NCBI RefSeq assembly: GCF_052118845.1
Contig: NZ_JBQKGJ010000020.1
Coordinates: 5,489-69,488, forward strand
DNA length: 64,000 bases
Source: Bilifractor sp002394235
GTDB taxonomy: Bacteria; Bacillota; Clostridia; Lachnospirales; Lachnospiraceae
Reading direction: 5' to 3'
Below are positions 15,918 to 25,344 of this stretch, one piece after another. Each line of letters starts with the position of its first letter. Position 1 is the stretch's first letter. The translations under genes and the position numbers were made by a program. The notes under the pieces are model-generated. The model was not told the origin of the DNA and made no database searches. It saw only the letters and a program-made list of their open reading frames with translations.

Positions 15918-18179
15918 TTATTTTTTCCTGCGGATAACCCAGATTGTGATTCCGAAGGCCAGAAGAACAACCGGGATCAGGATGACAAACAGGATGGTGA
16001 GAAGGACAGCGGTGCGTGTGGCCATGGTGATGGTGGTGTTGTCCATGGACTTTGACGGGATGGAAATCGTCGTCGTGTCGGAGGTCATAGCGCTGATCGA
16101 GCCGCTGAAGAGCGACAGGTTGGAGCCGGAAACCATCTGGTTTGCGTTATCGTTGAAGATGTACGGGGACGTATACACGACCGCCGTTGAGGTAATGGTA
16201 TCTGTGCTGCTTTCCGCCGAGGAACTGCTGGATACGCTTTCCGCCGCCGAGCTTCCGGATACCGCCTCCGAGGATGACGAGGTTCCGGATACGCCGTTCG
16301 CTGTCGATGAGCTGGTCACGGTGTTGTCTGCGGCGCTTCCATCTGAACCGCTGATTGTCTTGACTGCCTTCAGACCGACGATTCGCGCGGCAAGCTGATC
16401 GCTGTCGGTTTGCTCCATGTCGGACTCGCTTGAAACACTGCTGTGCACATACGCGCTCTCTGAGGTTTGCAGAAGAGGTGTGTATGCAACCTGGCTGTTG
16501 GAGCTGTCGTAGGTGATCTCCTGAGAAAACGGCGACATGATGTATCCGTTTGTGATACCGGAGGTGATATCGTCGCTCTCCACATTCGGGAGAAGGTAGG
16601 AGGGATACTGATAGTAGCGGCTGCTGTCGCTGTCCAGAACAACGCCGTCATTCAGCGAGATTCCAAAGTAGGACAGAAGCGCCTTGTAATTCGTCATATC
16701 GCCGGTCGCCTCATAGTTTGTGACCGCGATGACATTTCCTCCTTTATTGAAGTAATCCTCGAGTTTCTTCAGATCGTCAGAGGACAGGTCAGAGGTCGGC
16801 GCGTTGATGATGACTGCCTGTGCGTCATCCGGGACACTGTCGTTCTGCATGAAATCCAGATCCTGTACCGTGATGTTCATTTTGCTTACGGCATCTGTGA
16901 AAGTACTGGACAGGGCAGTTTCGTTGTGCCCGGTCAATGTGTAGATGACCGGATTGCTGTCGCTTGTGACATAGTCAATGGCAGAGGTGATCTGGCCTTC
17001 ACCGTCATATCCCGTAGTTTTCTGGGAATAGGTGGTGTAATCCGTGGAGGTCTCATACACATCGCTGAAATTGACAATCTTGCTCTTGTCACCGCAGGTG
17101 ACGATCAGAGAGTTCATATAGACCTTGGAAGAATCATCAGTGTACTTTTGGATAAAGGTCGGATTTTCCGCAGGATCGACGTAGCTGACCTTGATATGCT
17201 TCGATAAAGCCTCATAACTCTTCAGTGTTTTATTCAAGGTCTTGTCGGATGCACTTTCCTTGTCAAGCACATAGATTGTGACATCGTCCTTCAGGCCGGA
17301 GACGAGATTCTTCGTATCGTCGGTGAGGGAGTAGAGACGACTTGAGGTGACGTCAATATTCTGCATCGAATCCGGAAGCTTTGTGACTGCCAGGTTCACG
17401 ATAACGGTGATGGCGAGAACAACGACGATCATGACCGAGCTGTACGCTCCGAAGGAGATCGTTTTTTTCGAAATAGAATACCTTCTCTTCTGGATAATCT
17501 GCGTGGTCAGGAACAGGAAGAGCAAGATAACGGTTGCCATATAGATGATCGCGGTGATGTTCAGACTTCCGGAGAGGAAGTTCTCAAACTGCCCCCGGAC
17601 ATTGATGGCGGTCAGGAATTTCGTGAGTACGGTATTGGAAGAGACCATGTTCTGAATGGTCGGGATCAGATACATCACGAAGAGGAAGAGGAAAGACAGA
17701 ACGGCCGCGATGATCGGGTTTTCTGTCAGAGAGGACGCAAAAACACAAATCGCGATGCAGGCCAGTCCGTAGAGCCACATGCCGAGGATGGCGATATAAT
17801 CCGATCCAAAGGATACTTTTCCGAATGCCGACAGGATCAGAGGATAGATGCAGGTCATCAGAGTAGGAATTGTGTAGATTTCCGCCAGAGCCAGGAATTT
17901 CTGGAATACGACCTGTCCCACGGATACCGGGGCGGTGAAGAGAATCTGGTCCGTCTTCTGGCGCTGTTCCTCAGAGAAGGAACGCATGCAGAGGATCGGC
18001 ATCAGGATCAGGAAAATGATCTCGACGGTGCTGATAGTTCCCGTGATGTCTGAGCTCAGGCTCAGAAAATTATAGTTCGATACAAAAAATGACAGGAAGG
18101 CCCAGAATACGGCGATAAAAAGCCAGCCCGTTACGGAATGAAAGTTTGATTGAAAATCTTTCTTTGCAATTGCCTTCAT
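15918..18179 (-). CDS. Fused GldF-like ABC permease and GldG-like auxiliary protein
   Basis: One 753-residue protein combines what are usually two genes. Residues about 10-235 are an ABC-2-type permease with six membrane segments (including FISNYNF-like FFVSNYNFLSL and SFSEEQRQKTDQILFTAPVS). A membrane segment at about 243-265 starts the GldG-like part. Its extracytoplasmic ABC_transp_aux domain (about 270-590) contains LYSLTDDTKN, VIYTLTGHNE and GGNVIAVTNYEA. A Ser/Thr/Ala-rich stretch follows at about 605-660, and a final membrane segment at about 715-748 with a basic end. Its ATG overlaps the stop codon of the ATPase gene by one base, so translation is coupled. The transported substrate is unknown. 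Confidence 0.87.
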   Translation of the reverse strand: MKAIAKKDFQSNFHSVTGWLFIAVFWAFLSFFVSNYNFLSLSSDITGTISTVEIIFLILMPILCMRSFSEEQRQKTDQILFTAPVSVGQVVFQKFLALAEIYTIPTLMTCIYPLILSAFGKVSFGSDYIAILGMWLYGLACIAICVFASSLTENPIIAAVLSFLFLFVMYLIPTIQNMVSSNTVLTKFLTAINVRGQFENFLSGSLNITAIIYMATVILLFLFLTTQIIQKRRYSISKKTISFGAYSSVMIVVVLAITVIVNLAVTKLPDSMQNIDVTSSRLYSLTDDTKNLVSGLKDDVTIYVLDKESASDKTLNKTLKSYEALSKHIKVSYVDPAENPTFIQKYTDDSSKVYMNSLIVTCGDKSKIVNFSDVYETSTDYTTYSQKTTGYDGEGQITSAIDYVTSDSNPVIYTLTGHNETALSSTFTDAVSKMNITVQDLDFMQNDSVPDDAQAVIINAPTSDLSSDDLKKLEDYFNKGGNVIAVTNYEATGDMTNYKALLSYFGISLNDGVVLDSDSSRYYQYPSYLLPNVESDDITSGITNGYIMSPFSQEITYDSSNSQVAYTPLLQTSESAYVHSSVSSESDMEQTDSDQLAARIVGLKAVKTISGSDGSAADNTVTSSSTANGVSGTSSSSEAVSGSSAAESVSSSSSAESSTDTITSTAVVYTSPYIFNDNANQMVSGSNLSLFSGSISAMTSDTTTISIPSKSMDNTTITMATRTAVLLTILFVILIPVVLLAFGITIWVIRRKK

Positions 18180-19348
18180 CAGTCAGACACCTCCTTGTGA
18201 TCAGAATCCGCAGGATCCGGGCTGTGCTTCGCGGCACTCTTGTCATCCGAAGCGTCGGAATCCGGGCTGTGCTTCGCGGCACTTTTGTCATCCGAAGCGT
18301 CGGAATCCGGGCTGTGCTTTGCGGCACTCTTGTCATCCGAAGCGCCGGAATCCGGGCTATGCTTTCCGGTGCGCTTGCGATCAGAAGTGGGGCGTGCGTC
18401 ATCACTGGTAAGAGACAGGAAGACATCTTCCAGAGAGCGTTCGCTCTGATTCATGGACAGGAAATACATCCCAGCGCCGAATACAGCCTGGGAAATGGCC
18501 GGACGGATATCCAGCGTCTGTTCCGAGTGAATGACCGCGTGAAGCTGGAGAGGTGCGCCCTTTCCGGGATCCTTTGCGACAGAGACGTTTACGCCGGATA
18601 CCAGATCAATGCGGCGAAGCGCGTCGCCCAGGGTCTGCTCATTGTCTCCGAGAACGTCGATGATGACCTCCTGCTTATGGCTCATGGCCGTGCGGAGATT
18701 CTCCGGCTTATCACTGGCGACAAGCTGTCCCTTGTTGATAATCCATACGTAATCGCAGAGACTGCTGACGTCGGAGAGAATGTGAGAACTCAGGATGATG
18801 ATGTGATCCTTCCGGAGCGTTCTGACATAGTCGAACATCTCCTTCTGCTGCTCGGGATCAAGTCCGACGGTCGGCTCGTCCAGAATGATGATCTCCGGAT
18901 TGTTAATGATGGCCTGCGCCAGTCCGACACGCTGCTTATATCCCTTTGACAGGTTTTTGATCAGGCGGTTCTGCATGCCCTTTGTGCCTGTCTTCTGCAT
19001 GGCATTTTCCACGGCGCCCGCTCGGTCCGCCTTCGGGACTTCCTTCAGTTCAGCCGCGAAAAAGAGGTATTCCTTCACCGTCATATCCGGATAAACCGGA
19101 GGAATCTCGGGCAGGTAGCCGATTCTTTTCTTGGCATCCTCAGGCTGCTTCAGAATGTCGAAACCGTCGATCTTAACGGTTCCGGACGACGGCGCCAGAT
19201 AGCCGGTCATCATATTCATGGTCGTGGATTTTCCCGCGCCGTTCGGACCGAGGAAGCCGTAAATGGTGCCTTTTTCCGCTGTGAAGCTCAGGTCATTTAC
19301 CGCAATGTGATCGCCGAAGCGCCGCGTCAGATGTTCAACTTCAATCAT
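18179..19348 (-). CDS. ABC transporter ATP-binding protein, gliding (GldA/NatA) type, with repeat tail
   Basis: The ATPase of the cassette, 389 residues. Walker A is GPNGAGKST, the signature is LSKGYKQRVGLAQA, and Walker B is IIILDEPTVGLDP, followed by a switch His in LSSHILSDV. The family C-terminal subdomain ends near residue 312. A hydrophilic tail then repeats SPDSDASDDKSAAKH about four times. In DNA this is a near-perfect 45-bp tandem repeat at 18200-18360. I choose ATG 19348 (after GAAGGGAGTTACGAG) over an upstream in-frame start at 19528, whose extra 60 residues look non-coding. The repeat tail has no counterpart in the family and was probably added by slippage at the gene's 3' end. 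Confidence 0.9.
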   Translation of the reverse strand: MIEVEHLTRRFGDHIAVNDLSFTAEKGTIYGFLGPNGAGKSTTMNMMTGYLAPSSGTVKIDGFDILKQPEDAKKRIGYLPEIPPVYPDMTVKEYLFFAAELKEVPKADRAGAVENAMQKTGTKGMQNRLIKNLSKGYKQRVGLAQAIINNPEIIILDEPTVGLDPEQQKEMFDYVRTLRKDHIIILSSHILSDVSSLCDYVWIINKGQLVASDKPENLRTAMSHKQEVIIDVLGDNEQTLGDALRRIDLVSGVNVSVAKDPGKGAPLQLHAVIHSEQTLDIRPAISQAVFGAGMYFLSMNQSERSLEDVFLSLTSDDARPTSDRKRTGKHSPDSGASDDKSAAKHSPDSDASDDKSAAKHSPDSDASDDKSAAKHSPDPADSDHKEVSD

Positions 19349-19715
19349 CTCGTAACTCCCTTCATATTGTCGTGTATGCGTGAAACGGGCTCTGTTTCCC
19401 TGTGCGGGAGAAGACAGGCCGATTTTCACACCATGAAAAAGAGTAAAAAAAATATGTGTTCTTTTGTGCATGCAACTGTGAAAAAACTGTGAAGTCTGTT
19501 CCGCGCGCGATATTTCGTACGAAAGCAATTGATTGTAATGAGGCGCCGGGAGTTTTATACTTATAATTATGGAAAGAACAGTAAGCCTGCAGGGTATGTT
19601 ATAGAAAGACCAGTAACTACGCAGACGATATTATCGAAAGAATAGTAAGCACGCAGGCTATTTGTAGAAAAGGCAGTAAGCCCGCAGGGGCGATGCAAGG
19701 GGAAGATCAGACATT
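19349..19715. other. Divergent gene-free region upstream of the ABC cassette and bicupin genes
   Basis: 367 bp between divergent start codons. It holds a run of four 32-bp tandem repeats (19569-19695) and AT-rich stretches that could contain promoters for both directions, but I cannot assign a convincing -35/-10 pair. Confidence 0.4.
19569..19695. repeat. Four tandem 32-bp units upstream of the bicupin gene
   Basis: Units start at 19569, 19601, 19633 and 19665, with consensus close to GAAAGAACAGTAAGC.CGCAGG. Spacing is 32 bp (the last unit is 31), about three helical turns. The array ends about 20 bp before the bicupin start codon. Confidence 0.8.
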
Positions 19716-20486
19716 ATGGCGCGCAGAACGATGCAATTATTATCACCGAAGGTTTTTAATGTGTATGACAGGGAGGGCTGGACCGTCCGCGATGACAGAG
19801 ACGGCTGCAGATCAGAGTACAAGCCGATGATCAATGATACGCTGAACGGTGCGGTGATCTGGTTCTCACATTACCCGGAAGGGTACTGGAAGCCGGATCA
19901 CAGGCACAATTGTGCTCACGGGATCTATGTGATCGACGGAGCCCTCCAGATGGGTGAGTCTGTTTTTAAGCCGGAGACCTTTATCTGGAATCCTGCCGGT
20001 TATCCGTGCGGCCACGGGGCGGCACCGGGAAAGGACTGCCATTTTCTGTTTGTGGCAAACCGGCCGTTTGACATCGAGTTTCTGGGAGAAGAGGAATCCC
20101 GGAGGGAACGTGTCATCCAGGAGCTGAATAAGGAGGAAAATCAGCTGAGAGTTTTCCCTGCCTTCGACAGCGAGATCTGGTGTGAAAAGGAGGAGCCGAT
20201 CGGCAGCCGGTTCTACGCAAAGCCGCTGCTCATCGATCACGAGACCGGGATGACGGTGGAGTATGTCCGTTTTCCGGCGGATTTTGAGAGACCTGCCCAC
20301 AGATACACCTGTGCTTACGGACTTTACATCATCCGGGGCAGACTGGTGACCTCCTTCGGTGTGTGCACGAAGGGAGATTTCATCTGGTTTCCGCCGCGCT
20401 ATGTCAATGAACGGTTCCGGACCGACGATGAGGAATGCCTGGCGCTGATGATTACGAACAGGCAGTACAATGTGGTGATGATCTGA
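19716..20486 (+). CDS. Two-domain cupin protein
   Basis: A 256-residue protein made of two cupin-like halves. The first contains WKPDHRHNCAHGIYVIDG (about residues 60-80) with three His placed like a cupin metal site, then a second strand block with GHGAAPG. The second contains RPAHRYTCAYGLYIIRG (about 195-212), aligned with the first but with two of the three His replaced, so probably only the N-terminal half binds metal. The layout resembles anti-sigma ChrR-like or acetylacetone-dioxygenase-like bicupins; no substrate can be assigned. ATG 19716 is preceded by AAGGGGA. The neighbours give no pathway clue. Confidence 0.75.
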   Translation: MARRTMQLLSPKVFNVYDREGWTVRDDRDGCRSEYKPMINDTLNGAVIWFSHYPEGYWKPDHRHNCAHGIYVIDGALQMGESVFKPETFIWNPAGYPCGHGAAPGKDCHFLFVANRPFDIEFLGEEESRRERVIQELNKEENQLRVFPAFDSEIWCEKEEPIGSRFYAKPLLIDHETGMTVEYVRFPADFERPAHRYTCAYGLYIIRGRLVTSFGVCTKGDFIWFPPRYVNERFRTDDEECLALMITNRQYNVVMI

Positions 20487-20680
20487 GAAATACTCTTCAA
20501 GGCAGGGAAGAAGCCGGTTTCATTGCAGATGATGTAAATCAGGGTGCCGCCGGGAGACCGGCAGAGGATGATGTAAATCAGAGTGTTCCGGGAGAAAACG
20601 TCCCGGGAGAGCATATGCGATTCCAGAACGTATCAAGAGCAAACACAAACATTATAAGCGATGTAAAGAAGGTCAGATGA
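20487..20680 (+). repeat. Short tandem repeat in the bicupin-methyltransferase gap
   Basis: GATGATGTAAATCAG occurs twice, 43 bp apart (about 20527 and 20570), followed by the small palindrome GGGAGAAAACGTCCC. There is no terminator with a T tract, so the two genes may be cotranscribed. Confidence 0.5.
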
Positions 20681-21358
20681 ATGATAGTGGAAGACAATAA
20701 GCAATACAGTGAGGATCAGGGAAAAAGTATAGAGGAGCAGAGGATCACGGAGGAGGGCAATCCGGCGAAGCCTTCGGGGAAGGCCGGGGCACAGATGCTG
20801 CACCGCATGAATGAGAGCCATGACGCCGTGACAAACTGGGGTCTGGACTTTTTGACGTTGCAGTCCCGGGACGTCGTCATGGATATCGGCTGCGGGGGCG
20901 GGGCCACGCTGCACAGACTTTCGGTGAGAGGAGCCGGTTATGTCGTGGGCGTGGACTATTCGGCGGTGTCTGTGCATCAGTCGCTGGAACTGAATCAGGA
21001 AGACGTCTCTGATGGAAAAATGTGTGTGCTGCAGGCGTCTGTGGAGGAACTTCCTTTTGATGATGAATTTTTTGATGTGATTACAACGGTGGAAAGCTTC
21101 TATTTCTGGCCGGACCCGCAGGAGAGTTTGAAGGAGGTCAGACGTGTGCTGAAGCAGGGAGGTCACTTTATGCTGATCGCGGACATCTACGACAACGGCA
21201 GACTGCCGGAAAGCGCGAAGGAAAACATCCGCAGGTATCAGATGACAGTCCCGACGGCAGAAGAGTACCGGACGCTGTTCCGTAACGCCGGCTTCTCCGA
21301 TGTTCTGATTCACACAAAGGACGGGGAGAACTGGATTGCCGTAGAAGGAATCCGGTAA
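20681..21358 (+). CDS. Class I SAM-dependent methyltransferase
   Basis: A 225-residue Methyltransf_11-type protein. Motif I is VVMDIGCGGGATL near residue 66, followed by the acidic end of strand beta-2 (VVGVDYS), motif II-like ELPFDDEFFDVITTVESFYFW near 125, and EVRRVLKQGGHFMLI near 155. The small C-terminal part is typical of small-molecule methyltransferases, but the substrate cannot be read from sequence. The first 35 residues are charged and variable. The start at ATG 20681 is preceded by AAAGAAGG. Confidence 0.87.
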   Translation: MIVEDNKQYSEDQGKSIEEQRITEEGNPAKPSGKAGAQMLHRMNESHDAVTNWGLDFLTLQSRDVVMDIGCGGGATLHRLSVRGAGYVVGVDYSAVSVHQSLELNQEDVSDGKMCVLQASVEELPFDDEFFDVITTVESFYFWPDPQESLKEVRRVLKQGGHFMLIADIYDNGRLPESAKENIRRYQMTVPTAEEYRTLFRNAGFSDVLIHTKDGENWIAVEGIR

Positions 21359-21478
21359 GGAACTTGCCGACCGCTGAATTTTCTAGTAAAGTATGTTGAG
21401 GATTGCCCTGTCAGCAGTGATGCTTTTGACAGGCGTATCATGAAATAAAGTAAAAAATAGTATTGGAGTATTGAACCG

Positions 21479-23674
21479 ATGGATATTGCAAAGCAGATTG
21501 CGAAGGAACTGGAGATTGAGCCGTGGCAGGTGGAGGCGGTGATCAGCCTGATTGACGAGGGGAACACAATCCCTTTTATCGCCCGCTACCGGAAGGAAAA
21601 GCACGGGGAGTTGAATGACGAGCAGATTCGTAATCTGAGTGAGAGACTGGGGTATCTGCGAAATCTGGAGGACAGAAAGGCAGCTGTACGGTCTTCCATT
21701 GAAGAGCAGGGCAAGATGACAGACGAGCTGTCAAAGGCGATTGACGGCGCGGAAACGCTGGTGTCTCTTGAGGATATCTACCGGCCGTACAAGCAGAAGC
21801 GCCGGACGCGCGCGGTAGTCGCGAAGGAGAAGGGACTGGAGCCTCTGGCGCAGATCATCCTGGAGCAGAAGATTACCCGACCGGTTGAGGAAGAGGCGAA
21901 GGCCTTTATCAGCGAGGAAAAAGGTGTGAAAACCGCTGCGGAGGCAATTGCCGGCGCTTCAGACATCATCGCGGAGATGATCTCCGACAATGCGGATTTC
22001 CGCACCGGAATCCGCAACTTCACGAGAAAGACAGGTATCCTTGTTTCTCAGGCGAAGGATCCGGAGGTGAAGTCGGTTTACGAGATGTATTACGATTTTC
22101 AGGAACCGGTGTCGAAGATTACGGGTTATCGTGTACTCGCAATCAACCGCGGAGAGAAGGAGAATATTCTGACCGTCCGAATTGAAGTGGATGTGAGAAA
22201 AATCATCCTCTTCATCGGTCATACGCTGATCAAAAGCAACAACCAGTATACGATGCCGGTTCTGATCTCGGCCATGCAGGACAGCTACAAGAGACTGATC
22301 GGGCCGGCAATTGAGCGGGAGATCCGCAGTGAGCTGACGGAAAAAGCTGAGGACGGCGCGATCAAGGTCTTTGACAAAAACCTGGAGCAGCTTCTGATGC
22401 AGCCCCCGATTGCCGGACAGGTCGTTCTCGGCTGGGATCCCGGATATGCGCACGGCTGTAAGCTGGCAGTTGTGGATGAAACCGGAAAAGTGCTGGATAC
22501 GGCGATCATCTATCCGGTTCCGCCTTCATCAAACATGAAGCCGAATCAGCGCAAGCTGGAGGAGGCGAAGAAGCTGGTCAAGAACTGGATCCAGAAGTAT
22601 CATGTCACATTGATTTCACTGGGAAACGGAACCGCGTCCAGAGAGTCCGAGCAGGTCATTGTGGATCTTCTGAAAGAGATTCCGGACTGCAAGGTGCAGT
22701 ATATGATCACAAATGAGGCGGGCGCGTCCGTATACTCCGCCAGCAAGCTGGCGGCCGAGGAGTTCCCGGATTTTGACGTGGAACAGAGAGGCGCTGCATC
22801 CATGGCAAGACGGGTCCAGGATCCGCTGGCCGAGCTTGTCAAGATCGATCCGAAGGCGATCGGAGTGGGCCAGTATCAGCATGACATGAATCAGAAGCGG
22901 CTCGGAGAGGCGCTCGGCGGCGTGGTCGAGGACTGTGTAAACCGCGTGGGCGTGGATCTGAATACTGCATCTGCTCCTCTTCTGGAGCATGTGTCTGGCG
23001 TCAGCAAGACGTTGGCAAAAAATATTGTCGAGTTTCGCGAGCAGAACGGCCGCTTTGTCAGCCGAAGGGAGCTCTTGAAGGTTCCGAAGCTCGGACCGAA
23101 GGCCTTTGAGCAGTGCGCGGGCTTCATGCGGATTGCGGGAGGCAGCGAGCCGCTGGACAATACCGGTGTTCATCCGGAAAGCTACGGCGCGGCGGACGCC
23201 CTTGTGGACGAGCTCGGTCTGAACAAGGAAGAACTCTTTGCGTCGACCGCGGTTACCGGAGCCGGACAGACCCGGAAATCCGGACAGAAGGTGGTCGTAA
23301 AGGATTATCCTTCGATGGCGGAAAAGCTCGGAATCGGCGAGCCGACACTGCGGGATATCGTAAAGGAGCTGAACGCGCCGGGAAGGGATCCCCGTGAGGA
23401 TATGCCGAAGCCGATCCTCCGGAGCGATGTCCTCGGCATGGAGGATCTGAAGGTCGGAATGGTTCTCAAGGGAACGGTCCGCAATGTCATCGATTTCGGC
23501 GCGTTTGTGGACATCGGTGTTCACCAGGACGGTCTGGTGCACATCTCCGAGATGTCCGACCACAAGTTTGTAAAGCACCCGCTCGATGTTGTCTCCGTCG
23601 GGGATGTCGTAGAAGTCAAGGTCATCAGCGTAGATCTCGAGAAAAAACGGATCGGACTTTCGATGAAGATCTGA
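21479..23674 (+). CDS. tex: Tex family nucleic-acid-binding protein
   Basis: A full-length Tex protein of 731 residues. Order: helical N-terminal Tex domain (PFIARYRKE near residue 24), a YqgF/RNase H-like domain near 320-450 (LGWDPGYAHGCKLAVVD), paired helix-hairpin-helix motifs near 490-560 (VDLNTASAPLLEHVSG and LLKVPKLGPKAFEQCAGF), and a C-terminal S1 RNA-binding domain near 655-725 (GTVRNVIDFGAFVDIGVHQDGLVHIS). Tex proteins act on RNA or transcription complexes and, in some species, on toxin expression. The gene is monocistronic with a strong terminator at 23729. Its start follows TTGGAG. Confidence 0.96.
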   Translation: MDIAKQIAKELEIEPWQVEAVISLIDEGNTIPFIARYRKEKHGELNDEQIRNLSERLGYLRNLEDRKAAVRSSIEEQGKMTDELSKAIDGAETLVSLEDIYRPYKQKRRTRAVVAKEKGLEPLAQIILEQKITRPVEEEAKAFISEEKGVKTAAEAIAGASDIIAEMISDNADFRTGIRNFTRKTGILVSQAKDPEVKSVYEMYYDFQEPVSKITGYRVLAINRGEKENILTVRIEVDVRKIILFIGHTLIKSNNQYTMPVLISAMQDSYKRLIGPAIEREIRSELTEKAEDGAIKVFDKNLEQLLMQPPIAGQVVLGWDPGYAHGCKLAVVDETGKVLDTAIIYPVPPSSNMKPNQRKLEEAKKLVKNWIQKYHVTLISLGNGTASRESEQVIVDLLKEIPDCKVQYMITNEAGASVYSASKLAAEEFPDFDVEQRGAASMARRVQDPLAELVKIDPKAIGVGQYQHDMNQKRLGEALGGVVEDCVNRVGVDLNTASAPLLEHVSGVSKTLAKNIVEFREQNGRFVSRRELLKVPKLGPKAFEQCAGFMRIAGGSEPLDNTGVHPESYGAADALVDELGLNKEELFASTAVTGAGQTRKSGQKVVVKDYPSMAEKLGIGEPTLRDIVKELNAPGRDPREDMPKPILRSDVLGMEDLKVGMVLKGTVRNVIDFGAFVDIGVHQDGLVHISEMSDHKFVKHPLDVVSVGDVVEVKVISVDLEKKRIGLSMKI

Positions 23675-23728
23675 TATATCGATGGAATCATTCGGTGCCA
23701 TAAATGCAAGTGAAAAATAAGTGATAAT

Positions 23729-23767
23729 AAGCCCCGGAAAGAAATGAAATCTTTCCGGGGCTTATTT
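23729..23767 (+). terminator. Terminator after tex
   Basis: Perfect 14-bp arms AAGCCCCGGAAAGA and TCTTTCCGGGGCTT (23729-23742 and 23750-23763), then ATTT. The 96-bp repeat begins at 23765. Confidence 0.85.
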
Positions 23768-23860
23768 ACGCGAACAGTGAGCCGCAGCCGAATGCGAAGT
23801 ATTCGTATGCGGCGAGCGTCGCGATAGCGAGATAAAACTCGCACAGCGTGTTTTATCTCG
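23765..23860 (+). repeat. 96-bp dispersed hairpin element, copy 3
   Basis: Same element as at 3190, with CGTATGCGG instead of CGTGTGCGG in the first hairpin. It lies between tex and a convergent transporter gene and abuts the tex terminator. Confidence 0.9.
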
Positions 23861-23949
23861 TTTACCGCTGAAGATACACAGACCGGGCATGTGCAGTCTG
23901 CTGAAGACAGACATCCAGGCATATGCAGTCTTGCGTTAGCAGGAAGAAA

Positions 23950-25317
23950 TCAGAAGTAGGTCACGATACCGTACACAACCAGGAATCCGACAATCACCGG
24001 AAGCACATACTTGAAGTACCACTTGAGCTTCCCTGAGATCCGGATGCCGGAGCCCTCGTTGACCTCGCTGAGGTAATTCTCAAAGCCCCATCCGTATTTC
24101 CAGGTACAGAAGAGAATGATGACAAAGGATCCGACCGGAAGACAGATGTTGCTGACGAAGAAGTCCTCCATGTCCATGATTGTGTTGCCTGCCCTAAGCG
24201 GCTGGAAGCTGCTCCAGAGGTTGAAGCCGAGGGCGCAGGGGATTGAGCCCAGCGCGATGAGGATTCCGTTGATCAGTCCGGCTTTTTTGCGGGGCGTGTG
24301 GTGCAGGTCGATGGCGAATGCCTGAAGGTTCTCGAACACACCGATCATCGTGGAGAGCGCCGCGAAGAACAGGAAGATGAAGAACAGTGTTCCCCACAGT
24401 CTGCCCAGAGCCATCGAGGAGAAGACTCTCGGCAGGGTCAGGAAGATCAGGCTCGGACCGGCGTCCGGCGAGATGCCGTAGGCAAAGCATGCCGGGAAGA
24501 TGATCAGACCCGCCGTGATGGCGACAAAGGTGTCCAGGCATGTCACGATGACGGCTTCCCCTGCGAGGCGCTTGGTCTTGTCGATGTAGCTTCCGAAGAT
24601 CTCCATGCCTCCCATACCGATGCTCAGGGTGAAGAAGCTCTGATTCAGAGCGGCGTACATGACGTTCCACACGCCCGCCTTTTTGATGTTGCTGATGCTC
24701 GGCTTCAGATAGAAGGAAAAGCCCTTGCCGGCGCCGGGAAGAGTCAGGCTGCGGATTCCGAGAACGATCATGATCAGGATCAGGGCGATCATCATGAATT
24801 TCGTGATTTTTTCAACACTGCCCTGAAGCCCGTTGCTGCAGACCACGGCGGTTATAAGAACAATGATGAGCATAAAGCCCGTCAGAATCGCCGGTGAGGA
24901 GATCATGTGGGCGTAGACGGATGTGATCTCCACGGTGCTCTTTCCATCAAAGCGCCCGGCGGCCATCTGCACCGCATAGTAGAGGATCCATCCCGATACG
25001 ACGGAGTAGAACATCAGAAGCACGTAGTTTCCTGCCATGGACAGATAGCCCATCAGATGCCATTTCGTTCCCTTCTTCTCGAGCATGCGGTACGCGGGAA
25101 GAATACTTCTGCGGCTGGCCCGGCCCATGGAGTATTCCATGGTCATGATCGGAATTCCGAGAATCAGCAGAAAGACGATGTAAATCAGCACAAAAAATCC
25201 GCCGCCGTACTTACCGGTTATGTAGGGGAATCGCCACACATTGCCGATTCCGATGGCACAGCCCGCCGACAGCAGAATGAATCCAAGCCTGGATCCAAGC
25301 GTTTCTCTTTTTTCCAT
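23950..25317 (-). CDS. Sodium-dependent transporter, NSS/SNF family
   Basis: A 455-residue neurotransmitter:sodium symporter. The N-terminus RLGFILLSAGCAIGIGNVWRFPYITGKYGGG holds the unwound helix 1 motif with the sodium-site residues (AxGxGNxWRFP). About 11-12 hydrophobic segments follow. Bacterial members import amino acids such as tryptophan, leucine or tyrosine with sodium; the substrate is not predictable here. It lies 27 bp downstream of a MocR-type regulator gene on the same strand, which suggests coexpression and control of an amino-acid or amine transporter by that regulator. Confidence 0.93.
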   Translation of the reverse strand: MEKRETLGSRLGFILLSAGCAIGIGNVWRFPYITGKYGGGFFVLIYIVFLLILGIPIMTMEYSMGRASRRSILPAYRMLEKKGTKWHLMGYLSMAGNYVLLMFYSVVSGWILYYAVQMAAGRFDGKSTVEITSVYAHMISSPAILTGFMLIIVLITAVVCSNGLQGSVEKITKFMMIALILIMIVLGIRSLTLPGAGKGFSFYLKPSISNIKKAGVWNVMYAALNQSFFTLSIGMGGMEIFGSYIDKTKRLAGEAVIVTCLDTFVAITAGLIIFPACFAYGISPDAGPSLIFLTLPRVFSSMALGRLWGTLFFIFLFFAALSTMIGVFENLQAFAIDLHHTPRKKAGLINGILIALGSIPCALGFNLWSSFQPLRAGNTIMDMEDFFVSNICLPVGSFVIILFCTWKYGWGFENYLSEVNEGSGIRISGKLKWYFKYVLPVIVGFLVVYGIVTYF

Positions 25318-25344
25318 ATTTCCCCCAAAGTGTAAATGATAAAA

